Of a DNA stretch of 64,000 nt, positions 1-9,880 are shown one piece after another. The DNA is taken from assembly GCA_003991915.1 (NCBI GenBank), contig RQTK01000896.1, forward strand, positions 30,401 to 94,400, given 5' to 3'. The stretch comes from Elysia chlorotica (taxonomy: Eukaryota; Mollusca; Gastropoda; Plakobranchidae). Position numbers and translations under genes: made by a program. The first letter of the stretch is position 1. The number at the start of each line of letters is the position of its first letter. A model generated the notes under the pieces. The model was not told where the DNA came from and made no database searches. It saw nothing but the letters and a program-made list of their open reading frames with translations.

Positions 1-5
1 AAAAT

Positions 6-294
6 ATGTCTCGTCCAAAAAAAAAAAAAATGTCTCGTTCGGAAAAAAAAACTTTCTCGTCCTCACAAACCAAAAACGTTTCGTCCGAAGAAACCAAAAG
101 TGTCTCGTCGGCAAAAACCAAAAGTGTCTCGTCCGCAAAAACCAAAAATGTCTCGTCCGCAAAAACCAAAAGTGTCTCGTCCGCAAAAAAAAAAAAAAAT
201 TCTCGTCTGCAAAAACAAAAAGTGTCTCGTCTGCAAAAACAAAAAGTGTCTCGTCCGAAAAAAACAAAAGTGTCTCGTTCTCAAAAACCAAAAC
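6..294. repeat. 24-bp minisatellite
   Basis: About eleven tandem, imperfect copies of a unit near TGTCTCGTCCGCAAAAACCA plus AAAG fill this stretch. The array abuts the LTR copy that starts at 295. Because the period is a multiple of three, open frames appear on both strands; they are repeats of a few residues and not a gene. Confidence 0.9.
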
Positions 295-920
295 TGTAAC
301 AGATTTGCTGGTGATGGTGGTAATCTGTTAGGCTCTGTTTGTCTAGGGGTATTAAAAATATTCACAGCCAATCACACGACTCGTCCGTAGAAAATAAATC
401 CGAAGTCCGCAAGTAACAATTTCAAACTGTTTAATCCAACAAAAGGGCTATACTCTACAATGTTTGTAGGACGGCTCAATAGTACAATTACTGGAGTTTC
501 AATGTAGACTCTGGAAAACAATGTTGACTCTTGAAACAATGTTGACTCTTGAAATGTTGACTCTTGATAAATCTAATTAAGATTCTTATTTATACAAAAT
601 TTCGTCGAATCATCCAGAACAAGAATTACGTAAATCATAAGAGAATATTCTCGGTACATCTCTTTAGCAATTAACAACCAATCAGAACAAAGGTAAACAA
701 GAGGTGACGAGGTGATTACTATTCTAGAACTAGCCGGAGGTTTCGAGAAGGGCTGTGTTCAGTAAGCAAAACTCACAATCAAATTCTTAGGCTTGAAATA
801 CAATCGTTATGCAAACAAACAAGATAATGTACATACATCTAGTCAATCCGCTACCCAAAAGTTACGCACCTAAAAAGGGTGAGGAAATGAATAGATCAAC
901 TTATAGTACAATGCGTTACA
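295..920 (-). mobile_element. LTR copy, reverse orientation
   Basis: This 626-base block starts TGTAACAG and ends GCGTTACA, and is the reverse complement of the LTR at 3450-4028 over its whole length. It carries an extra segment of about 47 bases near 495-560, made of three copies of a motif near TGTTGACTCTTGAAA. It also carries the complement of the TATA-like stretch seen in the other copy. Confidence 0.85.
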
Positions 921-1236
921 TTGTTTTTTTTGTTTTAAATGGCTCTAGATGTAAAGTATTATGAAAAGGATCTGAAAAAAAATTGTTTGTATTGACTCAT
1001 TTTTTACTTAAGTTATAAAGATGTAGCTTCTGGTACATAAACCATAAACAAAGCCTTTTGGCTATTTGTCCGGTTACCGGGTAAATAGCTGCTTCCAACA
1101 AGTAAGGTGCTTATTCGCTTATTCATTTTCTTCACATGAAATTAAAAATTAATGTATGTGCTCTTGGTTTGTTGTCAACATACTTTTGAAGAATTTCTCA
1201 TCAAACAGGAAGAAAAGGACTAAAGGTTTTTAAATC

Positions 1237-3144
1237 TTGGCATTTTATTCTCCCAATATAACATTTGCTAGCACACCATGGACAGTTATCAAATCTAAAC
1301 CTTGCACAATATCAAATATTCATGAACAGTACACTGCTATTGACCTCTCCATGTCTCACCTTTTTGAAGTCCAGCTTTCCGCATACCAGATCGACAAAAG
1401 TCTCATCGGGCAAAGTGAGTATACAGTCGGCTTTTTGAGCATTTGGACCTATGACATTATCAAGTCAGTCGGTCTTAACGATTACAAGGTCAAGATCAAT
1501 GGAAAAGAGAAGACTTTGCATGCAAATCTTCTAAAGAAATATCTCTCAAGAAACGATGAAACTTGCTCCACAGTACTCGATGTCTCGAGCCACATTCGAG
1601 ATGATCTCAACGTTCCATCGTGTGTAGCCGTGGTCGAGGACTACGACTACGATGCAGATAATGATCAAAACAATCCGGCCGATGACGAACAAGGCTCCGA
1701 AGATCTACCCGAAATTGGCACTTGGGGACAGAAAGAAGATGCTGCGGATGTCAAGTTCGGTGAAGCCCTGACATATGACCAAAATCAGGAAATTCAGTTG
1801 TTAGTCGAGAAGTTCAGTGATATATTCTCAGATCGTCCAGGCGACACTAATCTGGCCGAGCACCGGATCGACCTGACTTCCGACGTACCTGTACGTCAGA
1901 CGCCGTATGCTGTACCATTCGCCCTGAGGTCTTCACTCAGGAAAGAGCTACAGCAGATGGAGGACCTAGGGATAATACGGAAGAGCAACTCACCATACGC
2001 GTCGCCTGTGGTCGTGGTGAAGAAGAAGGACGGGAGTAATCGCATCTGTATTGATTTCCGTCGCCTCAACAGTATTACAGTCACTGACCCTCAACCAGTT
2101 CCTTCGCCAGCCGAATCTTTCCTTGGTATGAGCGAAGACAAGTACTTTTCCAAGCTCGACTTGACCAAGGGTTATCACCAGATACGTGTGAGACCTTCAG
2201 ATGTCCACAAGACTGCTTTCGTGACAATGGGTCAACACTATGAGTTCCTGCGGATGCCGTTTGGGATGGTTAACTCCGGCATGACCATGACAAGAGCAGT
2301 GCGACGACTTCTGGAGGGAATGGACAACGTGGTTGATTACATCGATGATCTGCTGGTGCATACCAAGACGTGGGAGGAACACTTGCAAGTCCTGGAGGAA
2401 CTCTTCAAGAGGTTGAAAGCAGCCAACTTAGTCGCGAGACCGACAAAGTGTGAACTGGGAGCAACACAGGTCGACTTCCTAGGACACTGCCTTGGACGGG
2501 GGACAGTTGGACTTCAGGACTGCAACGTTGAGAAAGTGAAAGACGCCCCGAGACCGACCACCAAGAAAGAGATTAGATCCTTTTTAGGCTTAGTTGGTTA
2601 TTATCAACCATTCATACCTAACTTTGCTGCTATTGCCGCCCCTCTGTCAGATCTAACTCGTAAAGGTCAGCCTAACAAAATTGTGTGGGGAGAGCCTCAG
2701 GAGAGAGCCTACGCAACGTTGAAAAAAGCTGTAATTAGCAAACCCATACTGGTGCTCCCTGACGTTAATAAAGAGTTTGTTCTGAGAACAGATGCATCTG
2801 ATATAGGGTTAGGCGCCACCTTGTTACAGAACAGGGATGGGCACATTTTTCCTGTCGCTTATGCAAGTAGGAAGCTTCTAGATAGGGAGAAGAAATATTC
2901 TGTGATGGAGAGAGAATGTCTCGGAATTGTTTGGGGTATAAAGAAATTTGCTTTGTATCTTTATGGTAAGCAGTTCACGCTTCAGACAGACCACCGACCC
3001 CTTGAATTTCTAAAGATTTCTAAATTTGATAACCCTCGTATCATGCGTTGGGTATTGGCTATGCAAAGTTTTGTTTTCAGAGTAGAACACATTAAAGGCA
3101 AGGATAATGTGGGAGCTGATTTTCTTAGCAGAGTTCCTGTATAA
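1237..3144 (+). pseudogene. Pol fossil: integrase tail, reverse transcriptase, RNase H
   Basis: A 635-residue open frame. Residues about 78-104 resemble the C-terminal tail of gmr1-like integrases (HANLLKKYL at 95-103), followed by an acidic linker. The reverse transcriptase spans about 230-410, with DFRRLN, KGYHQIRV, and the catalytic YIDD at 368-371. RNase H spans about 510-635, with TDASD near 518, DHRPLEFL near 585 and NVGADFLSR near the end. The frame closes right after RNase H, as expected when integrase is encoded upstream of RT. It is part of a broken element and not a host gene. Confidence 0.85.
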
Positions 3145-3436
3145 TATTTTGAATACTTATTATTAAATGTAATGTTTAGATTGCATTGTTGGCATTGTTG
3201 TGAAGTGGGCAACTTCTGATATGCCTGTACCTATTGTAATGTTTTATTTTCCGAAGTAATACTTTTATTGTTTGAATTGCCAGTATGTAATACTAATCGT
3301 AAAGCATGACTGCCGGTACGCCCACTTCAAGTAAAGGTCTCATGATTTATCTACTTTATTGATGATATTTGTATCAAGTGGAAGGCAATATACAATGCTT
3401 TGGATGTGAGAATAAATTTTTAGGAAAAATTATTTT

Positions 3437-3449
3437 AAGTGGGGGGATG
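3437..3449 (+). other. Polypurine tract of the gmr1-type fossil
   Basis: The purine run AAGTGGGGGGATG sits directly before the TG of the right LTR. This is the position and composition of a plus-strand primer, and it fixes the element as plus-strand with 3450 as the LTR edge. Confidence 0.8.
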
Positions 3450-4028
3450 TGTAACGCATTGTACTATAAGTTGATCTATTCATTTCCTCACCCTTTTTAG
3501 GTGCGTAACTTTTGGGTAGCGGATTGACTAGATGTATGTACATTATCTTGTTTGGTTGCATAACGATTGTATTTCAAGCCTAAGAATTTAGTTGTGAGTT
3601 TTGCTTACTGAACACAGCCCTTCTCGAATATCCGGCTTAGTTCTAGAATAGTAATGACCTCGTCACCTCTTGTTTACCTTTGTTTTGATTGGTTGATTAA
3701 TTGCTAAAGAGGTGTACCGAGAATATTCTCTTATGATTTACGTAATTCTTTTCTGGATGATTCGACGAAATTTTGTATAAATAAGAATCTTAATTAGATT
3801 TAGGAGGAGTCAACATTGTTTCCAGAGTCTAGTAATTGTACTATTGAGCCGTCCTACAAACATTGTAGAGTATAGCCCTTTTGTTGGATTAAACAGTTTG
3901 AAATTGTTACTTGCGGACTTCGGATTTATTTTCTATGGACGAGTCGTGTGATTGGCTGTGAATATTTTTAATACCCCTAGACAAACAGAGCCTAACAGAT
4001 TACCACCATCACCAGCAAATCTGTTACA
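3450..4028 (+). mobile_element. 3' LTR of the gmr1-type fossil
   Basis: A 579-base LTR beginning TGTAACGC and ending CTGTTACA, giving the TG...CA ends of LTR elements. A TATA-like TATAAATAAG lies near 3776. Directly after the LTR comes CTGGGGATCGAATC, which resembles a tRNA primer-binding site. That would be expected after a 5' LTR, so this LTR may once have been shared by neighbouring copies, or the match may be chance. Confidence 0.85.
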
Positions 4029-4170
4029 CTGGGGATCGAATCTACAAGTTCGGCGCATCGAAGAATTATAGATCTAGAGATCTAGATTAGTCCAGCATAG
4101 AGCTAGATCTAGATTACCAACCTTCGTCGGCTAATATCTGGTACACGCGTTTCGCTTCCCTAATTTTTTT

Positions 4171-4262
<92 letters not shown>

Positions 4263-4314
4263 ATTATCATCATCATCATCATCATCATATCATCATCATC
4301 ATCATCATCATACA

Positions 4315-4370
<56 letters not shown>

Positions 4371-4372
4371 TT
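4171..4372. repeat. (ATC)n and (ATT)n microsatellites
   Basis: About 140 bases of ATC repeats with a few interruptions run straight into about 57 bases of ATT repeats. The ATT tract forms the left edge of the tandem duplication that follows. Confidence 0.95.
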
Positions 4373-5427
4373 TACTATTATTTTTATATATATATCAGTA
4401 GAGTCGAGTCAATTTTGTAATTGGCACAGGTTTTGCAAAGCAGGTGTGGAGAGTTGAAACTAAGCATACGACCAAGTCACCAGGATGGTACCAGCTGCAC
4501 TTAAGCACGAATATATGCATCTTCTTTGTATGCTCATCAACATAATGACATATTTTTATACATCCTTTTAAACGGGTCTAGCAATTGCAGACAAAAACTG
4601 CTGCATTAGAACTTATCTTTTATTTTATTCATTAAAAGTATTGTATTTCTTGATATAGAATGACATTGCTTTACATTGACAATTGTTCTGCACCGTGCAA
4701 ATAATTTAATTTGTTGAAACTATTTTAAAGATTCAAAACCAAAATTAATAGTATTAGCGTTGTACCATGAGTTCCAAAGGTTTGTGAAATAAAGGCAATG
4801 AATTTGAACATGACTTTTCTTTTTTTTAACGTTGTTGAAATAATGGATGGTTGTGTTAAAAAACACCTGATTTTGTCTTTTCTTCAGATGACAGTATTAT
4901 TTTTAATAAAAATCTTTCAAACTGAGACAATTGTCAAAATTTGGGCTTGGAGCAATGAATAAAAATAATACCACCTTTTTGTTGCGGAATATATTGCAAA
5001 ACTAAATGAACTCAAAAGTGGTAAGATTTGGACAGAGTCTGCATAACAAACTAAAGTATGACGAAAAGCTTGGGTATAAATATCCAACTTCGATTACTAA
5101 ACTTAACAAATACAGTAACTGTCTGAAAAATTTGCAATCGCGCTTCAGAACAAATGAAACTGTGTCAACGAAAGAGAATTTAAGTTGTATATAGCAAATG
5201 TAAAATACAATCGTTTGTGGGGCATATAAGGTATTTTCCGGGGCATCCTTAAATTTCGATGTCAAACATTGTTGTGAGTCATATATCTGTTGCGGGGCAT
5301 ATATAAGTGTATATATATATATATAACACCCCACAGTAATATACAAAATGCCCCACAAAATCATGCCCCATAACACACTCTCATGTAGAAAGCCCCACAA
5401 AATGCTCCGTTTCTGTATATATATATA

Positions 5428-5484
<57 letters not shown>

Positions 5485-6531
5485 TTTACTATTATTTTTA
5501 TATATATATCAGTAGAGTCGAGTCAATTTTGTAATTGGCACAGGTTTGGCAAAGCAGGTGTGGAGAGTTGAAACTAAGCATACGACCAAGCCACCAGGAT
5601 GGTACCAGCTGCACTTAAGCACGAATATATGCATCTTCTTTGTATGCTCATCAACATAATGACATATTTTTATACATCCTTTTAAATGGGTCTTGCAATT
5701 GCAGACAAAAACTGCTGCATTAGAACTTATCTTTTATTTTATTCATTAAAAGTATTGTATTTCTTGATATAGAATGACATTGCTTTACATTGACAATTGT
5801 TCTGCACCGTGCAAATAATTTAATTTGTTGAAACTATTTTAAATATTCAAAACCAAAATTAATAGTATTAGCATTGTACATGAGTTCAAAAGGTTTGTGA
5901 AATAAAGGCAATGAATTTGAACATGACTTTTTTTTTTTTTAACGTTGTTGAAATATGGATGGTTGTGTTAAAAAACACCTGATTTTGTCTTTTCTTCAGA
6001 TGACAGTATTATTTTTAATAAAAATCTTTCAAACTGAGACAATTGTCAAAATTTGGGCTTGGAGCAATGAATAAAAATAATACCATTTTGTTGCGGAATA
6101 ATATTGCAAAACTAAATGAACTCAAAAGTGGTAAGATTTGGACAGAGTCTGCATAACAAACTAAAGTATGACGAAAAGCTTGGGTATAAATATCCAACTT
6201 CGATTACTAAACTTAACAAATACAGTAACTGTCTGAAAAATGTGCAATCGCGCTTCAGAACAAATGAAACTGTGTCAACGAAAGAGAATTTAAGTTGTAT
6301 ATAGCAAATGTAAAATACAATCGTTTGTGGGGCATATAAGGTATTTTCCGGGGCATCCTTAAATTTCGATGTCAAACATTGTTGTGAGTCATATATCTGT
6401 TGCGGGGCATATATAAGTGTATATATATAACACCCCACAGTAATATACAAAATGCCCCACAAAATCATGCCCCATAACACACTCTCATGTAGAAAGCCCC
6501 ACAAAATGCTCCGTTTCTGTATATATATATA
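4316..6531. repeat. Tandem duplication, two ~1.1-kb units
   Basis: Unit 1 (about 4316-5426) and unit 2 (about 5427-6531) are about 98% alike by eye, with an offset of about 1114 bases. Each starts with an (ATT)n tract and ends in a (TA)n tract. Near the end of each unit lie clustered GGGGCATATA motifs and their complement near TATATGCCCC, which could pair. The short open frames in both units are near-identical copies of each other and show no recognisable protein. Confidence 0.9.
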
Positions 6532-6600
6532 AACACATAAGCTCTTGTTTGCGCTCGATCCCGGATTCCGGTCAGCCGACTGGGAGCGACTATGCTCATG

Positions 6601-6649
6601 AAACATATTTCCGTTTAGTTGAACATGGATTGAACGGAAATATATGTTT
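6601..6649. repeat. Short inverted repeat (hairpin)
   Basis: The arms AAACATATTTCCGTT and AACGGAAATATATGTTT are separated by about 17 bases. It lies just after the 1.1-kb duplication. No role is evident. Confidence 0.6.
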
Positions 6650-9600
6650 GCACAGGCAGAGAGGATGCCATAGAATAGCGTTTAATGAGTATAATTTCAT
6701 ACTGACATCAATCCAGAATCGGAAAGCAAATGAGCATATCCCATAACAAAAATTGCGGAGACGGACATTTATTAAACAAAAAGTTAAAAAGATGAGGTCT
6801 AGATGTCTAGGTATCAGGAATGAGAAAACAAAATGAGTACTGTGGGATGTTTCGGGGATGGAGATGAACATAAGTCAAAAAGATTTGCATAAGCCTAGAA
6901 TTAAAGTGCATGCACAGTTTTTTCTTTTAAGGCAAAAAGTGTATAAAATTAAAATAATTTTTGTTTGATAGGGACAAAGAAAATGCCATACAATAGTGTT
7001 CCATGAGCATGGTGATGAATTATACAGTCTACTGATAGTAATCCGGGATAAGTTTCTGCTTTTCGAGGGTTAATGTCTTTTTATGGCCATAACTTCGGTT
7101 CTATTTAAGAAAGATATCAAGACAACTTAAACTGCTTTATGTTCAGAAATGGCTACATGACTGCACTAGTATTTAGAACCAAGGAGAGCTATTCACTAAA
7201 ATATTAGGCACATTTAGAACAGTTTACATTCTTGGTTTAGTAAGTTTGTAGGTCTATCAAAAATAGTCATTGAGTATCATTGTTCATTGTGTCATAACTA
7301 TGACAGTTATTTAAATTAGACATGGATTCACTTCAGTCAAATGTCTACAGTAAGTTTGTCTATTGTTTTGTTGAGTCTAGCTCGCCTCGTAAATAACCTA
7401 ATATTATTAAAGCCTCGACTCATTCTAATGAAACATTGTGGGTTTAATGTCCAATTTTACGGGTTAACTGCCCAGTCTGACTGACACATTTTTACCTACA
7501 ATAATTGTGTTATTGTTAAATGAACCTTATAAATTGTATTATTTTAAATGCATAGTCGTAAGCATTTTATTTATAATATTATCTTGGGGTCCTTAGGTAT
7601 AGAGTATGATCAAGGGTATATATAAAAAAAACCGCGAACGAATTGTTTTTTTTCTTCTTCTCCAAATCTGTGTTAGTATAGTCTTTCTGTCTCAGATTGT
7701 CTTTATCAATCTGTCGGCCTGTCTCTCTTTAATCATGAGCTCTACTAGAAATACAAATGAATGGAAATATTTTCTTTGACTCTGCTATTTTTGGGGGAAT
7801 AGTACATAACTATACATTACTAATCAACAAGGAAGTGACACGTTAAACAATTGTACTATTTATCGCCTAGTTTTATAAATGTTAAACATCTTTAATGACT
7901 ACGTCTTTACGTATGAATACGCACTGCGTCGTAACACTGGGTTTTAATGAGATGATAAGAATTGATCACACCGATCCACTGACGACGACGGTTTTTGAAC
8001 TATACTAAAACATTTCACGCCTAGAGGTATTAACGTGGCTTCCCTTTTTAAATCGATGTCAACTAAATCGATATTGTTTGTAAATTGATAGTTTTATAGT
8101 GAGATGATAAGAATTGATCACACCGATCCACTGACGACGACTAAATCGATATTGTTTGTAAATTGATAGTTTTTAGTTTTTGACGCGCGTCTTTGACAAT
8201 CTGTGACGAGGGAACTTTTTGGTTCAAGCATCGTAATAAAATTGACAACAGCCTCTGATCAACATTTTCCAGAGATTATTAAACCATCTTATTTACATAA
8301 ATATTGCTTCATCAAAATGGAAATTTTTTTTTAAGAAGAAAAATACAAAACTTTAATATTTCCTCGTTGTGTTTTATTATTTTGAGTAACATAAATGAAC
8401 TGACATAATGTGAGAAAAAATTATATTTTGTCGAGTATGTCAGTAAATAGTCAAATTCATTGCTCTTCGTATACAGCATATCACGTTATGCATCATGGCA
8501 TGAAAATAACAACGTTTATCTTATCTATGTATCTATATTGCGGTATAATCTTATTATTTTCGTATGACCAACTGTCAATTTCTGAACTCTGAAACAGCGT
8601 CCCAAATAACATAGTTATCTTGTGAGGTGCTTTTCCTGTTTTTGTTTTTTTTCAACAAAAATTTGTCTAGTATAAAACCTTTTGGCCACCCTAATTGCAA
8701 TAAAACAAAAAAAACCGGAATGTATCAGTCCAAGGGCTATTCTCATTCTTAGTAAATGCTATACAGAACAGTTGGTATAATAATTAACGCTTTCTCATTT
8801 TAGTTCTGCTATTTGTGCCAGTGGTATGAAAAGATTTTCCAACTAGCTTTTAAAACAATTTGTTTCTAATTAAGAGAAAATGCTCTTTATAGAAATATTC
8901 CAAATGTTTTTAAAAAATTAAAAACAACACTGTTGGTGTTAATTAAAGGGCTTTATTACCATCAAAATCGCCAATACTCCTCCTATACTAATGATAAAAA
9001 GAAAACGAAATGTTTTTAGAAGTTCACCCCATTAATAATATTATGATATTATGTAATTCTAAAAGAATGACATGTGCACTTTTGGATTGTGAGTTCCCAA
9101 TAGGGCACATAAACAGTACAATGTAGTTGTATCGTGAATCTTGAAAAGAAAGTCAATATCATGAACCAAAAAACACACTACTAAAAAGGAGTACAGTTCA
9201 CTAAAACCCTTTTAAACCAGCCAAGGGACAAAGTACAAAATGGAGGTACAACCAGCGGCAGATAATTGACTTCCACAATGTTTGTTTTTTTGTAAGGCAA
9301 AATTACTTCCCTCTCTAACGCGTTTCCAATTATTCTGTTTTGTAGCATGCAACTATTAATACCTTTCAAAGACGATACGAAAAGAAGGCTGCTAATATTG
9401 CTAGGCTGCTCGTCATGACGATGAGCATATTGCTACTCAGGTTTTTCCCCCAAGACAAACAAGTAAAGGAACTCATTCAACTACTTCTACCAACTACAGC
9501 CAAGATTGCATGTTAAAATATGGTTGCAAAACCTGAAACCGACAGGGATTGGTCCGTTTTTTTCTGGGTCTTGATTAGGACTTGGTTTTTACGGCCTCAA

Positions 9601-9879
9601 TGATAAAATGGCTTGTAATTTAGACTTGGAGTTAACATAACCTCCGATAACTTATAAGTTTTAAAGCCAACCGATATTTGATCTTAAAGATAGAATATCG
9701 AGACTCGGAGAGTTATTTTTTCATTTTGTTTTTATACTTGGGCCTCGACTTTTTTTTTACCAAAAGGACCAGGACTATCAGCCCAGTTTGTGAGCATATA
9801 CATGTCTATTTTTTTCGCCTCGCTGCCAGCACTAACAAAAATGGCTTTAGAAATTGTGAGCAGTTTGTGATGATTTTAT
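6650..9879. other. AT-rich stretch without a recognised gene
   Basis: No open frame here exceeds about 62 residues or shows a recognisable domain. It lies downstream of the minus-strand GPCR and could hold its 3' UTR if the early poly(A) signal at the stop is not used. The only structure I see is the pair of interleaved direct repeats at 7948-8173. Confidence 0.5.
7948..8173. repeat. Two interleaved direct-repeat pairs
   Basis: A 41-base block beginning TGAGATGATAAGAATTG occurs at 7948 and again at 8100. A second block beginning CTAAATCGATATTG occurs at about 8062 and 8141. In the second round the two blocks are joined directly, as if a duplication had lost the spacer between them. Confidence 0.75.
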
Positions 9880-9880
9880 T
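9875..9880 (-). terminator. AATAAA overlapping the GPCR stop codon
   Basis: On the minus strand the end of the GPCR reads TGAATAAAATC, so a canonical poly(A) hexamer starts inside the stop codon. If used, the 3' UTR would be only a few tens of bases. Other hexamers further on could equally be the real site. Confidence 0.4.

Larger units (their letters stand above)
295..4028 (+). mobile_element. Ty3/gypsy gmr1-type LTR fossil between inverted LTR copies
   Basis: A pol open frame (1237-3144), a polypurine tract (3437-3449) and a 3' LTR (3450-4028) lie in normal plus-strand order. The left flank carries a second LTR copy (295-920) that is the reverse complement of the right one, so the LTRs are inverted instead of direct. 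No gag or protease is recognised between 921 and 1236. The pol frame carries an integrase C-terminal tail before reverse transcriptase. That is the order described for gmr1-like Ty3/gypsy elements (integrase ahead of RT-RNase H), unlike typical gypsy. The two LTRs look roughly 90% alike by eye, which suggests a moderate age. The element is broken. I infer either an inversion or insertion next to an opposite-facing copy. Confidence 0.8.
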
